Shown here piece by piece: positions 26,434 through 35,833 of a stretch of DNA of 64,000 nt. The position numbers and the translations under genes are program-made. Under the pieces are notes generated by a model, which saw nothing but the letters and a program-made list of their open reading frames with translations, was not told where the DNA came from and did no database searches. Location of the stretch: NCBI GenBank assembly GCA_028571325.1, contig CP116767.1:897150-961149 (forward strand). Reading direction: 5' to 3'. The stretch is from Wolbachia endosymbiont of Ctenocephalides felis wCfeF (lineage in GTDB: Bacteria > Pseudomonadota > Alphaproteobacteria > Rickettsiales > Anaplasmataceae). How positions within the stretch are numbered: the first letter of the stretch is position 1; each line of letters begins with the position of its first letter.

Positions 26434-27780
26434 ATGGCAAAAATAAAAAGTAAATTAGAAGTAATGAATCCTGATGCAGCGGGAATAGATGTCGGTTCAT
26501 CTGTACATTATGTATGTGTACCAGAAGGAAAAGATGAACAACGCATTCAGAAATTTGGCTGCTTCACTAAAGACCTTCATAATTTAGCACGATGGTTGAA
26601 AAAGTGTAAAGTTACAACTGTAGCTATGGAATCAACAGGAGTGTATTGGATAGCATTATTTCAAATACTTGAGTCATATGAACTTGAGGTAAAGTTGGTA
26701 AATGCAAGGCATGTAAAGAATGTACCCGGTAGGAAGTCTGACGTTCAAGATTGTCAATGGCTCCAACAGTTGCACAGCTATGGATTGCTTCATGGATCAT
26801 TTAGGCCGGATAATCAGATGTGTGTATTGCGTAGTTACGTGTGGCAACGTAAAAATCTTACTGAAAGTGCATCTACACATGTTCTGCGTATGCAAAAGGC
26901 GTTAATTCAAATGAATGTTCAACTGCATAAAGTCATAAGAGATATTACTGGGGTAACTGGTATGAAAATTATCAAGGCTATAATTGAAGGCGAAAGAGAT
27001 CCTGAAAAATTGGCCGAATTCAGGGATGCGCGAATAAAAAATGATCAGTCTACTATAGCAAAAGCGTTAGCTGGTGACTACAGAGAGGAACACTTATTCA
27101 CGCTAAAGCAAGAATTTGAACTATATAATATTTATCAAGAAAAAATAGCAGAATGTGATAGAAATATTGAGGCCTATTACAAAACGTTTGAAACAAAATC
27201 TGGCGAAAGTAAACAGCCGAGTAAGGAAAAGAATAAGAATAGCAAAAGTAAGCCAAACTTTGCTTTGCATGAGGAACTGCACCGAATAACTGGTATGGAT
27301 TTCACTAAAGTTCCAGGACTTGATGTAGTAACCATACAAACAATAATTTCAGAAACAGGTATAAACCCAAATAGATGGCGGACAGAAAAACACTTTTCAT
27401 CGTGGTTAGGACTCAGCCCTGCTAATAAAATCACAGGGGAAAAAGTGTTTAGTACAAGAACGCGTAAAGTCATTAATCGTGCTGCGAATGCGTTTCGAAT
27501 GGCTGCTCACTGTGTGTCAAGAAGCAACAGTGGAATAGGTGCATATTGTAGAAGATTAAAGAAACGGCTAGGGGCACCAAAAGCGATTACTGCTACGGCA
27601 AGGAAATTGGCATGTATCTTCTACAGTATGTTAAAGTATGGACAAGAGTATGTTGAGAGAGGGATTGACTACTATGAGAAACTGTATAAGGAGAGAGTAT
27701 TGAAGAATTTAAGCAAAAAGGCCAGTGAACTTGGTTATACTTTAATAAAAAAACAGGAACTAATAGAGGGAGTTTGTTAG
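26434..27780 (+). CDS. IS110-family transposase (bridge-RNA recombinase), copy A
   Basis: 448 residues. The N-terminal RuvC-like DEDD domain shows GIDVGSSVHYVCV, VAMESTGVYWIALF and the ARHVKNVPGRKSDVQD region. A central coiled part and lysine-rich linker follow, then the C-terminal Tnp domain with VPGLDVVTIQTIISETG and WLGLSPANKITGEKVFS, containing the serine-type domain region RAANAFRMAAH. It is intact and preceded by GGGGGAAC. It should catalyse insertion and excision of this element. Confidence 0.93.
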   Translation: MAKIKSKLEVMNPDAAGIDVGSSVHYVCVPEGKDEQRIQKFGCFTKDLHNLARWLKKCKVTTVAMESTGVYWIALFQILESYELEVKLVNARHVKNVPGRKSDVQDCQWLQQLHSYGLLHGSFRPDNQMCVLRSYVWQRKNLTESASTHVLRMQKALIQMNVQLHKVIRDITGVTGMKIIKAIIEGERDPEKLAEFRDARIKNDQSTIAKALAGDYREEHLFTLKQEFELYNIYQEKIAECDRNIEAYYKTFETKSGESKQPSKEKNKNSKSKPNFALHEELHRITGMDFTKVPGLDVVTIQTIISETGINPNRWRTEKHFSSWLGLSPANKITGEKVFSTRTRKVINRAANAFRMAAHCVSRSNSGIGAYCRRLKKRLGAPKAITATARKLACIFYSMLKYGQEYVERGIDYYEKLYKERVLKNLSKKASELGYTLIKKQELIEGVC

Positions 27781-27783
27781 AAG

Positions 27784-27836
27784 GGGTATTGCTTTAAAAA
27801 AGAATATGCACCTGTTCTGCACTGAATAGATACAAG
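27784..27836. other. 53-bp spacer between the two IS110 copies
   Basis: GGGTATTGC...GAATAGATACAAG. It is not part of the tenA-like gene and not repeated elsewhere in the window. Its right end ATACAAG matches the left flank of copy A, so both IS copies sit to the right of an ATACAAG site. It may be a fragment of a different genomic locus carried in with a second copy. Confidence 0.7.
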
Positions 27837-27840
27837 CAAC

Positions 27841-28084
27841 GAACAGACAAAGTCTGTTAAACCCTGAAAGAAACTCCACTACTTCTGTTTTTAGCAGTCT
27901 TGAAGTATAATTTTGTGGAAGCGCTTTTGCAGTTATAACCGACCAGCACAATGGTGCCTTAAGTGCCCGTATACAAGCATGGTTTTGGAAGGAACGGTTA
28001 AACCATTGATGGAGTCCTTGTAGACTACCTCGTTTAGAAGATTGTATAATCTAACCGCTCCAAGCTAAAGTGCTTCTACATTAT
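27841..28084 (+). ncRNA. Candidate IS110 bridge RNA, copy B
   Basis: Sequence appears identical to the leader of copy A, including the TATACAAG segment (27970-27977), the TTAGAAG segment (28034-28040) and TGCTT (28071-28075). The left flank of copy B, ATACAAG at 27830-27836, again matches the target-type guide for 7 bases. Confidence 0.55.
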
Positions 28085-28107
28085 AAATTATATAGGGGGA
28101 ACTTGAT

Positions 28108-29454
28108 ATGGCAAAAATAAAAAGTAAATTAGAAGTAATGAATCCTGATGCAGCGGGAATAGATGTCGGTTCATCTGTACATTATGTATGTGTACCAGAA
28201 GGAAAAGATGAACAACGCATTCAGAAATTTGGCTGCTTCACTAAAGACCTTCATAATTTAGCACGATGGTTGAAAAAGTGTAAAGTTACAACTGTAGCTA
28301 TGGAATCAACAGGAGTGTATTGGATAGCATTATTTCAAATACTTGAGTCATATGAACTTGAGGTAAAGTTGGTAAATGCAAGGCATGTAAAGAATGTACC
28401 CGGTAGGAAGTCTGACGTTCAAGATTGTCAATGGCTCCAACAGTTGCACAGCTATGGATTGCTTCATGGATCATTTAGGCCGGATAATCAGATGTGTGTA
28501 TTGCGTAGTTACGTGTGGCAACGTAAAAATCTTACTGAAAGTGCATCTACACATGTTCTGCGTATGCAAAAGGCGTTAATTCAAATGAATGTTCAACTGC
28601 ATAAAGTCATAAGAGATATTACTGGGGTAACTGGTATGAAAATTATCAAGGCTATAATTGAAGGCGAAAGAGATCCTGAAAAATTGGCCGAATTCAGGGA
28701 TGCGCGAATAAAAAATGATCAGTCTACTATAGCAAAAGCGTTAGCTGGTGACTACAGAGAGGAACACTTATTCACGCTAAAGCAAGAATTTGAACTATAT
28801 AATATTTATCAAGAAAAAATAGCAGAATGTGATAGAAATATTGAGGCCTATTACAAAACGTTTGAAACAAAATCTGGCGAAAGTAAACAGCCGAGTAAGG
28901 AAAAGAATAAGAATAGCAAAAGTAAGCCAAACTTTGCTTTGCATGAGGAACTGCACCGAATAACTGGTATGGATTTCACTAAAGTTCCAGGACTTGATGT
29001 AGTAACCATACAAACAATAATTTCAGAAACAGGTATAAACCCAAATAGATGGCGGACAGAAAAACACTTTTCATCGTGGTTAGGACTCAGCCCTGCTAAT
29101 AAAATCACAGGGGAAAAAGTGTTTAGTACAAGAACGCGTAAAGTCATTAATCGTGCTGCGAATGCGTTTCGAATGGCTGCTCACTGTGTGTCAAGAAGCA
29201 ACAGTGGAATAGGTGCATATTGTAGAAGATTAAAGAAACGGCTAGGAGCACCAAAAGCGATTACTGCTACGGCAAGGAAATTGGCATGTATCTTCTACAG
29301 TATGTTAAAGTATGGACAAGAGTATGTTGAGAGAGGGATTGACTACTATGAGAAACTGTATAAGGAGAGAGTATTGAAGAATTTAAGCAAAAAGGCCAGT
29401 GAACTTGGTTATACTTTAATAAAAAAACAGGAACTAATAGAGGGAGTTTGTTAG
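28108..29454 (+). CDS. IS110-family transposase, copy B
   Basis: 448 residues, identical in amino-acid sequence to copy A; the single base difference seen (GGG to GGA) is silent. Intact, so either copy could mobilise both. Confidence 0.93.
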   Translation: MAKIKSKLEVMNPDAAGIDVGSSVHYVCVPEGKDEQRIQKFGCFTKDLHNLARWLKKCKVTTVAMESTGVYWIALFQILESYELEVKLVNARHVKNVPGRKSDVQDCQWLQQLHSYGLLHGSFRPDNQMCVLRSYVWQRKNLTESASTHVLRMQKALIQMNVQLHKVIRDITGVTGMKIIKAIIEGERDPEKLAEFRDARIKNDQSTIAKALAGDYREEHLFTLKQEFELYNIYQEKIAECDRNIEAYYKTFETKSGESKQPSKEKNKNSKSKPNFALHEELHRITGMDFTKVPGLDVVTIQTIISETGINPNRWRTEKHFSSWLGLSPANKITGEKVFSTRTRKVINRAANAFRMAAHCVSRSNSGIGAYCRRLKKRLGAPKAITATARKLACIFYSMLKYGQEYVERGIDYYEKLYKERVLKNLSKKASELGYTLIKKQELIEGVC

Positions 29455-29457
29455 AAG

Positions 29458-29715
29458 ACTGTTATTGATACTATGAGAAATAGATTCAAGAAAAATAACA
29501 GATATAAAGATTGGTTTGATTTTTGCAGCAATAGTTTAATAGAGTATGGATGTATTGCTTTAGAGAGTATTGTTGACGAATATTGCCAAAAAGTAGGGGT
29601 AAATGAAAGAAGCAGAATGCTTGAATTATTTGGAATCAGTGCACAATTTGAGTTGGACTTTTGGGACAGTGCATATAATGTTTCAAAGTTCAATCAAGTG
29701 CCTAAGGAACATTGA
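29458..29715 (+). pseudogene. Second TenA-like gene, 3' part
   Basis: The frame resumes ACT GTT ATT GAT ACT ATG, giving TVIDTMRNRFKKNNRYKDWF and a C-terminal FELDFWDSAY that matches the TenA end. Joined to 25761-26162 it gives 219 residues against 220 for the intact paralogue, with no base lost or gained. An ATG at 29473 could start an 80-residue fragment, probably non-functional. Confidence 0.82.
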
Positions 29716-29762
29716 CAATTTTGAGCTAATTTGTATGCTTAATACGTATTTTTGAAGATGGT

Positions 29763-30590
29763 ATGAAAAGTAAAGAACATGATTTTCATTTAGTGGACCC
29801 AAGTCCTTGGCCAATTGTTATATCAGCGGCAATTCTTATTCTTGCGCTTGGGTTAGTTGGCACCCTCCATAGACAGGTTTTTGGAATACTTAGTTTAATT
29901 TTAGGAATCTCTGCAGTATCAGGTGTGTTATTTTATTGGTGGAGGGATGTAATAAAAGAAGCCATTTATGATAAATGCCATACTGCCATTGTAAAAAATG
30001 GACTTAAGGTTGCAATGTACTTATTTATCCTTTCAGAAGTTGTATTTTTTATAGCGTTCTTTTGTTCATTCTTTAAAGCCCGGCTTGACCCGGTTTTTTC
30101 ATTTGAAGCATTTTCTCCTACAAAAAGGGTTGAATGGCCTCCTGAGGGAATTTTGCCGCCTGATCCGTGGTCATTGCCATTTATGAATACGTTAATATTA
30201 TTGCTTTCTGGTACAACTATTAACTGGGCACATCACTCTCTACTCGAAAATGATAAAAAGAGCATGATTAAAATGCTATCAATGACTATATTGCTTGGGG
30301 TATTTTTTATAATGGTGCAAGCTATGGAGTATCATGAAGCGAGTTTTTCGCTACAAGAAACAGGAGAAAAGCTGATCTATGCATCCAATTTTTATATGAT
30401 TACCGGGTTTCACTGCGCACACGTTATAATAGGGATAATATTTTTGTCAGTATGTTTGTTCAGGGCTCGGAAAGATCAATTTACACCTCAAGACCATTTA
30501 TGCTTTGAATTTGCTTCCTGGTATTGGCACTTTGTAGACGTGGTCTGGATATTTTTGTTTGTATTTATTTATTGGCTGAGTGTTTTTTAG
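29763..30590 (+). CDS. coxC: Cytochrome c oxidase subunit III
   Basis: 275 residues with seven membrane helices. Subunit III signatures: HDFHLVDPSPWPIV at the N-terminus, FYWWRDVIKEA, the conserved SEVVFFIAFFCSFFKARLDP with the buried glutamate, INWAHHSLLEN, and the C-terminal FASWYWHFVDVVWIFLF. It stabilises the aa3-type terminal oxidase in the inner membrane. Other subunits are not nearby. Its stop is immediately followed by the GTG start of ruvC. Confidence 0.95.
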   Translation: MKSKEHDFHLVDPSPWPIVISAAILILALGLVGTLHRQVFGILSLILGISAVSGVLFYWWRDVIKEAIYDKCHTAIVKNGLKVAMYLFILSEVVFFIAFFCSFFKARLDPVFSFEAFSPTKRVEWPPEGILPPDPWSLPFMNTLILLLSGTTINWAHHSLLENDKKSMIKMLSMTILLGVFFIMVQAMEYHEASFSLQETGEKLIYASNFYMITGFHCAHVIIGIIFLSVCLFRARKDQFTPQDHLCFEFASWYWHFVDVVWIFLFVFIYWLSVF

Positions 30591-31079
30591 GTGGCTAAAA
30601 TAATAGGTCTCGATCCGGGAATAAGTAAAACCGGATGGGCTATTATCAATCTGAGTGAGAAAAGTAATATCGAGTTTCTGGAAAGTGGGACCATATCAAC
30701 TGACAGTAAGCTCAGCATAGGTGAACGTCTGCACATAATTTTCGGACAGTTAAAAAAAGTAATTTCTTTATATTCTCCAAGTGAAGCTGCGGTGGAGAAA
30801 GTTTTCGTTAATAAGAATCCTAAATCTTCGCTAACTTTGGGATATGCAAGAGGGGTCGTAATTTTATCATTGGAGGTAGCAGGGTTAACTATAAATGAAT
30901 ATGATGCAAACTATATAAAGAAAAGCATTACTGGAAATGGCCATGCTGACAAAGATCAAGTTATATTTATGGTGAAACAGATAGTTAAAAATTTAAATAT
31001 AAAATGTCACCATGCTGCTGATGCTCTTGCTATAGCAATTTGTCATGCTCATATGAAAGATTCATGTTTTATGGGATAG
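30591..31079 (+). CDS. ruvC: Holliday junction endonuclease RuvC
   Basis: 162 residues, GTG start directly after the coxC stop, so translation is coupled. Catalytic acids appear in IIGLDPGISKTGWAII (Asp), EAAVEKVFVNKNP (Glu) and the C-terminal HHAADALAIAICHAH (Asp pair). It resolves Holliday junctions with RuvAB during recombination repair. Slightly shorter than the E. coli enzyme, but all catalytic residues are present. Confidence 0.95.
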   Translation: MAKIIGLDPGISKTGWAIINLSEKSNIEFLESGTISTDSKLSIGERLHIIFGQLKKVISLYSPSEAAVEKVFVNKNPKSSLTLGYARGVVILSLEVAGLTINEYDANYIKKSITGNGHADKDQVIFMVKQIVKNLNIKCHHAADALAIAICHAHMKDSCFMG

Positions 31080-31131
31080 TTTTTGTGCAGCGGAATGGTA
31101 GAATGAGATAGACAAGATACCCTAAAAAGTC

Positions 31132-31151
31132 ATCACTGCCATTAAGTTAAG
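31132..31151 (+). repeat. Left 20-bp terminal inverted repeat of a disrupted element
   Basis: ATCACTGCCATTAAGTTAAG, exact reverse complement of 32663-32682. The pair brackets 1.55 kb that contains an IS110/IS1111-type insertion. Confidence 0.75.
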
Positions 31152-31173
31152 AAAAGTTGGGTGCTACGTCTTT

Positions 31174-32409
31174 TGTCCCAAACAGCCTACAATTGTTATC
31201 AACTATGTTTTTTAAAAATTTTTTATTTGTGTGATTTTGCAAATTATATGGGCAATAAAAACCCGCTTGTCATAGAAATAGATTTTATATCAAACAGCTA
31301 CCACAGCAATTTCTGCTTAAGCCAATGAATATGTGCTTTAAGTCTGTGTGAACGTACTTATTCACAATATTCATTGCAGTTACTGCTGTGTAAGTTTTTA
31401 AATATTTAAATTAATTGCTTCTTTAAGCCTTGTATTAGCAATTACTATAATTTTACGCATTAGAGCTGTTATAGCCACCATCTTCTTCTTACCACTTTCA
31501 ACAAGCTTAGAATAAAAGGCACCAAGTACAGATTTGGACTTTGCGGCAGCCATAGCGGCTGTAAAGAGCTTTGAACGAACGTTACTTCTACCACCTGTAA
31601 TCCTTCGGTAACCAACAGCTTTACCACTTTCTTTTGGATGCGGTGCTACTCCGGCAAGACTTGCTACTTCTTTTCTGTTTAAGTAACCAAGCTCTGGCAT
31701 TAAACACAGAAAATCTTGTGATAACTTTTTACCTATTCCAGGAACTGTTTTAAGGATTTTTTGACGTTGCTGTAATTTACGGCTTTTATCAATAATCTCT
31801 TGTACAGTATCATTGAGTTCGTTTATTTGACTATCGAAAAACTCAATGGTCTTTTGACAGCTTTCTTTTATATGATCATTTTCCGGTGCTTCAAGTCTGC
31901 ATTTTTCTTGAGTTCTCATTTGCGTAATATCATCACGACGTTGACAAAGTGCAGCCAAAGTTGATTGTTCTTTAGAGGTAGGTACAAATAAAGAGAGAGT
32001 TCTATGGCATTCAAACCCATATTGAGCAAGAGCTCTTGCATCTGATCTATCAGACTTTGCTAAAGTTCCGTGAGATAAGATAAAGCTTTTTACTTTACGA
32101 GTATTAGCTCGGTGCACAGCAATATTTTTGTCGGTAAGAAAATGTGATAAGCCAAGTTCATATTTCCCTGTATTTTCTAAAGTCACTAAAGAATTAGGTA
32201 GAATATCCGAAAACTCTTGAAACAATTGTTGCCAACCAGAAGCATTATTATCAAATTCGATAGCATTCTTTTGTTTGTGAATTGCAACGACATTTTTAAA
32301 TTTTCCGATGTCAATGCCAATAAAATTTTGATAAGATGTAACCATAATAAACCTCGATAGTTTTAGTTAATTTAAGATTGTAAACGGGTGCATATATATG
32401 TCCCAAACA
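31174..32409 (-). mobile_element. IS110/IS1111-type insertion sequence
   Basis: One transposase gene, short 5' leader (about 50 bp) and long 3' non-coding end (about 210 bp, 31185-31397), the layout of the IS1111 subgroup, where the guide RNA lies downstream of the recombinase. The 11-bp direct repeat TGTCCCAAACA lies at both edges (31174-31184 and 32399-32409), either a target duplication or shared core. Exact ends are uncertain. Confidence 0.65.
31398..32345 (-). CDS. IS110/IS1111-family transposase
   Basis: 315 residues. The RuvC-like domain has NFIGIDIGKFKNVVAI, VTLENTGKYELG and LAKSDRSDARALAQYG. The C-terminal transposase_20 region is LKTVPGIGKKLSQDFL...LAGVAPHPKESGK followed by RRITGGRSNVRSKLFTAAMA. 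It appears complete and is unrelated at close range to the 448-residue IS110 transposase above. Confidence 0.9.
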   Translation of the reverse strand: MVTSYQNFIGIDIGKFKNVVAIHKQKNAIEFDNNASGWQQLFQEFSDILPNSLVTLENTGKYELGLSHFLTDKNIAVHRANTRKVKSFILSHGTLAKSDRSDARALAQYGFECHRTLSLFVPTSKEQSTLAALCQRRDDITQMRTQEKCRLEAPENDHIKESCQKTIEFFDSQINELNDTVQEIIDKSRKLQQRQKILKTVPGIGKKLSQDFLCLMPELGYLNRKEVASLAGVAPHPKESGKAVGYRRITGGRSNVRSKLFTAAMAAAKSKSVLGAFYSKLVESGKKKMVAITALMRKIIVIANTRLKEAINLNI

Positions 32410-32852
32410 ACTATTCAAACGTATCGAGAGATAGGGCTAGTGTACCTTGATAACAACGGTTGTAATACCAATTTTTTCCCGGTCGCACACGCCCATGATA
32501 ACTCTATTCCTATAGTGAGTAGAGTTATCTTTCTCTCTTGTCTCTTTTATATCACGTTTTTAACTTACAATTTTTTCAAATCTCTTGGATTTTATTTGCC
32601 TAAAAATTCATCATAATTACCCAATCACTTCAAATTTTTTGTCTGATCTTAACTCCTCTTTCCTTAACTTAATGGCAGTGATAACATCATAGGGGTCGGA
32701 ACGACGGAAGGAGGAGCTACTTGGATGACACCGTCTGCTACGCAAATTACCTACAAATATCATAATGTTTATACAAATGTGCTTCTCAACCTGACTACAT
32801 GAACATTTGTAATTAGCTTTTTTACAACCTTATTCTGAAAGCATATCAAATT
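32410..32852. other. Non-coding remnant with right inverted repeat and R3 fragment
   Basis: No credible gene. 32410-32662 is the remainder of the inverted-repeat-bounded element, and its terminal repeat CTTAACTTAATGGCAGTGAT is at 32663-32682. 32695-32800 carries R3-type pieces (CTTGGATGACA, TCTGCTACGCAAATTACC), the latter shared with 35700-35735. Confidence 0.55.
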
Positions 32853-34103
32853 TTAACCTCCTGAAGCTATTTTTACTTCTACTTTCTTTTGTAGTGGCTG
32901 AGAAATTTGTATGGAAGTGTATGGAACATCCAGCTGCTTAATAACCTCATTTGTAGATATACTACTATTCCTCTCGAAACTCTTACCTATAACTTCTGCA
33001 ACAACTTTTCCTCCTAAAAAACAGTTTGGCCCTAAACTTTTTTTCTCCTCATTTTCTAACTCGTCAAACCTTGCTTTGCTCTCCTCATCAGCAAACTCCA
33101 CTTTTATTTCATTACTATTTTCCTCACTACAATGTAAACAAATACCGATCTTTCCTGCTCTAGTAACAAAAGACATTTCAATGCTACCTGAGATATCTGC
33201 ATAGTTTCTTTTTTCTCCTTCGACTTTTTCAATTTTTACCGCACTTTCTCCGATCTGCAATATACAAACTCTTAACTCTGGGTCTTTTATTTCTTGATTA
33301 TTTGTGATTTGCGCAGGTTCAACAATACCATCTTGTGCACATTTAATATAAAAATATCCATTATCTATTATGTTTACTTCCAGTCCATCTTCTTGAGTGT
33401 GCTCACTTTTGTTTAAAATACTTTCATGTGCTACATTTTTGAGCTTGTCTTCAACTTTCTTATATTGTTTATTAAGATTGTCCTCAAAGTTACTAGTTGC
33501 TTGTATTATCGTACCATTATCACGGTAGAAATCATGTCTTATCTTTCCACCTCGCAACACTAACTTACTAATGATATGTTTTATGGTGTTAAAACTTTTT
33601 TCAGATAATTCATTTTCGTCATCACTGCCTTGATCATCAAAAGTGTCAGAAAATCCATATTGTCTACTCGCTATAGGGCAACAGGATATTACATTGAGAG
33701 CCTCTAATACTTCCAAAAATATGAAATTCGTTACAGTTTTATCCTCGTCTCCACAGCGTAAATTTAACCTCAGTCCTTGTTCTAGATATTCGTCTACCAC
33801 GCGTCTAATACCCTCTAGAGTATTATCCATGTCACTACTTTCTTGATTTTTTTGAGCATTCTCCCTTTTTATATTTTCTACCGCTTTACGAAGCTCTTTA
33901 TCGAATCTTGCGAGAAAGCCTTTAGCAAACCGCTTCTCATTTTCAGTAGGTTGCATCTCTACTGAGGGTGAGCCTTCTTCTAAAAAAGATAAAGGACCAC
34001 ATAAAATATACTCCTCACCTCCGTTTGTCCAATAATCAGTTTCTGGACATTTTGAATAAAGCTCTTGCTTACCGTGCATTTCATAAGTCATATTGATAAC
34101 CAT
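32853..34103 (-). CDS. Hypothetical protein, 416 residues
   Basis: ATG at 34103 (MVINMTYEMHG); a second ATG four codons later is possible. A soluble, acidic protein without signal peptide or membrane helix. The N-terminal half is helical and charged (KELRKAVENIKREN, EGIRRVVDEYLEQG). The C-terminal half looks beta-rich and ends with an IQISQPLQKKVEVKI segment. I recognise no family. It lies between an IS remnant and an R2 repeat, suggesting an accessory, possibly Wolbachia-restricted gene. No function is proposed. Confidence 0.6.
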   Translation of the reverse strand: MVINMTYEMHGKQELYSKCPETDYWTNGGEEYILCGPLSFLEEGSPSVEMQPTENEKRFAKGFLARFDKELRKAVENIKRENAQKNQESSDMDNTLEGIRRVVDEYLEQGLRLNLRCGDEDKTVTNFIFLEVLEALNVISCCPIASRQYGFSDTFDDQGSDDENELSEKSFNTIKHIISKLVLRGGKIRHDFYRDNGTIIQATSNFEDNLNKQYKKVEDKLKNVAHESILNKSEHTQEDGLEVNIIDNGYFYIKCAQDGIVEPAQITNNQEIKDPELRVCILQIGESAVKIEKVEGEKRNYADISGSIEMSFVTRAGKIGICLHCSEENSNEIKVEFADEESKARFDELENEEKKSLGPNCFLGGKVVAEVIGKSFERNSSISTNEVIKQLDVPYTSIQISQPLQKKVEVKIASGG

Positions 34104-34163
34104 TATTTACTTATATCTTCTATGCTGATTATAGAATATAGGTAAGTCAACGAAAAAATAGAT

Positions 34164-34282
34164 CTCTTTTATTACCAATTTATGGTAAAAAATTTTGAGG
34201 AAAAACGCAGATGAGCACCGCAGAATACTTGAAAGAAGCACAAGCAAGTTTTGACACAAAGTCAGAAAGCAGGTAGATCTAA
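34164..34282 (-). repeat. R2 element, reverse orientation, overlapping the iscS stop
   Basis: Contains ACCAATTTATGGT, CGCAGATGAGC, CGCAGAATACTTGA, GCAAGTTTTGAC and CAGAAAGCAGGTAGATCTAATGA, the reverse complement of the R2 interior and left end. The iscS stop codon at 34279-34281 lies in the TTAGATCT end of the repeat. Confidence 0.7.
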
Positions 34283-35526
34283 TGAGAGTCCCATTTCACG
34301 GTGTTTAAATCTACCCCTTCTTGCACCATTTCCCAAAGTGGACTCATTTCTCTTAGTCGCCCAACATTTTTAGCAATAAGATCTGCTGCATATAAAACTT
34401 CATCTTTAGTTGTAAATCGGCCAAAGCCAAATCTAATTGATGAATGCTCAAGGTCATGGCCATTGTTTAGTGATCTTATGACATAGGAAGGTTCAAGAGA
34501 TGCAGATGTGCACGCGGAACCAGAACTTACCGCTAAATCCTTGATTGCCATGATGAGGGATTCGCCCTCAACATAGGGAAAACTTAAGTTTAGGTTGCCA
34601 GGAATTCTATTTTCATAATCACCATTTAAAACAACATCAGGAAATGCTTCTTTTATCTTGCTATACAAAATATCTCTCAGTTCTTCCAACTTGGTTGCTT
34701 CTGTTTCCATCTCTTCTTTAGCAATACGTGCTGCTTCACCAAAACCAACTGCAAGAGGAGTTGGAACTGTTCCGGAGCGCATACCTCTCTCCTGTCCACC
34801 ACCACTAATCAGTGGTGTCAGCCTAACACGAGGATTCTTTCTCCGGACATATAATGCACCTATTCCCATTGGTCCATAAATTTTGTGGCTAGAAAGGCTC
34901 ATGAAATCAATGCTCATCTCATTAACATCGATCGGTACTTTTCCAAAGCTTTGAGCAGCATCTGTGTGGAAAAATATATTATGCTTCCTACATATTGCAC
35001 CAATTTCCTTAACAGGTTGCACTACTCCGATTTCATTATTTGCCATCATCACTGAAACCAAAATTGTTCTATCAGTGATTGCTTCTTCGAGTTTCGACAA
35101 ATCTATAATTCCATTTTGCTTAACAGGCAAATATGTAACTTTAAAGCCTTCATTCTCCAGATGCCGACAAGAATCCAAAACACACTTATGCTCCGTGCAA
35201 ACAGTTATTATATGATCTCCTTTATTCCTATAAAAGTGAGCAACGCCCTTTATTGCCATGTTATTTGACTCGGTTGCACCTGAGGTGAAGATAATTTCTT
35301 TGTTATCTGCGTTTACCAGACCGGCAATGTGTTTCCTTGCTTTTTCCACTGCTTCTTCAGCAGCCCAACCAAATGAATGGCTACGAGAGTGTGCATTACT
35401 AAACTCACCAAAATAAGGTATCATCACCTCTAAAACACGAGGATCTACTTTAGTAGTAGACTGATAATCAAGAAATATCGGCAATTTTATCTCAGCACTG
35501 TGTGCTTTCTCATTTTCTACATTCAT
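34279..35526 (-). CDS. iscS: Cysteine desulfurase IscS
   Basis: The frame is open to 35844, but the extra 106 residues are repeat-derived and unlike IscS. The ATG at 35526 ([20 protein letters not shown]) gives 415 residues, normal for IscS. The PLP-binding lysine is in [19 protein letters not shown] and the persulfide cysteine in [18 protein letters not shown]. It supplies sulfur for Fe-S clusters and tRNA thiolation. The rest of the isc operon is not adjacent. The stop falls in an R2 repeat. Confidence 0.94.
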   Translation of the reverse strand: MNVENEKAHSAEIKLPIFLDYQSTTKVDPRVLEVMIPYFGEFSNAHSRSHSFGWAAEEAVEKARKHIAGLVNADNKEIIFTSGATESNNMAIKGVAHFYRNKGDHIITVCTEHKCVLDSCRHLENEGFKVTYLPVKQNGIIDLSKLEEAITDRTILVSVMMANNEIGVVQPVKEIGAICRKHNIFFHTDAAQSFGKVPIDVNEMSIDFMSLSSHKIYGPMGIGALYVRRKNPRVRLTPLISGGGQERGMRSGTVPTPLAVGFGEAARIAKEEMETEATKLEELRDILYSKIKEAFPDVVLNGDYENRIPGNLNLSFPYVEGESLIMAIKDLAVSSGSACTSASLEPSYVIRSLNNGHDLEHSSIRFGFGRFTTKDEVLYAADLIAKNVGRLREMSPLWEMVQEGVDLNTVKWDSH

Positions 35527-35833
35527 AGTCAGTATAAAAGTTTGAGCATAGAAGCCACAGTACTTCATAGCACTAAAACTTAATTTTTTCAAGATATAAT
35601 CTTGCTCAAGTACAAAATCCAGTATACAAACGTTGTCCATAGAGATAACGAGGAAGGAGCACTGGCTATGACGCTGGTTCATTCTATAATGATGCCACCC
35701 AAGTAGGTCTGCTACGCAAATTACCCACAAGTCACAATGTTCGTACATCTGTGCGTCACGAACTGAAATGACATCATCTATTATGTAAATTGTTTCCAAA
35801 CTTTGAACATTCTTACAGTTGTAAGTAGTATAG
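35527..35833. other. Intergenic region with R3-type fragments upstream of iscS
   Basis: Includes AGGAAGGAGCACTGGCTATGAC and TCTGCTACGCAAATTACC, both related to R3 material at 32.7 kb and 60.4 kb. It is open in the iscS frame but does not resemble the enzyme's N-terminus. Confidence 0.5.

Larger units (their letters stand above)
26163..27783 (+). mobile_element. IS110-family insertion sequence, copy A
   Basis: About 1621 bp. It starts CAACGAACAGAC and ends GTTAGAAG, with no long terminal inverted repeats. A 271-bp non-coding left end precedes a 448-codon transposase, and only 3 bp follow its stop. A long leader before the recombinase is typical of the IS110 group, whose leader encodes a bridge RNA. 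No target duplication is visible: joining 26162 to 29458 restores the tenA-like frame. Copy B is identical apart from one synonymous base that I saw (27573 G / 29247 A). Confidence 0.88.
27837..29457 (+). mobile_element. IS110-family insertion sequence, copy B
   Basis: Same boundaries (CAACGAACAG ... GTTAGAAG) and length as copy A, offset by 1674 bp. Followed directly by the 3' part of the tenA-like gene at 29458. The near-identity implies a very recent duplication. Confidence 0.88.

Noticed and set aside
26163-29457. Composite transposon carrying cargo between the IS110 copies
   Set aside because: Only 53 bp without a gene lies between the copies.
29451-29693. Minus-strand frame over the tenA-like 3' fragment
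   Set aside because: Shadow of the plus-strand TenA homology, which is clear and continues the 5' part.
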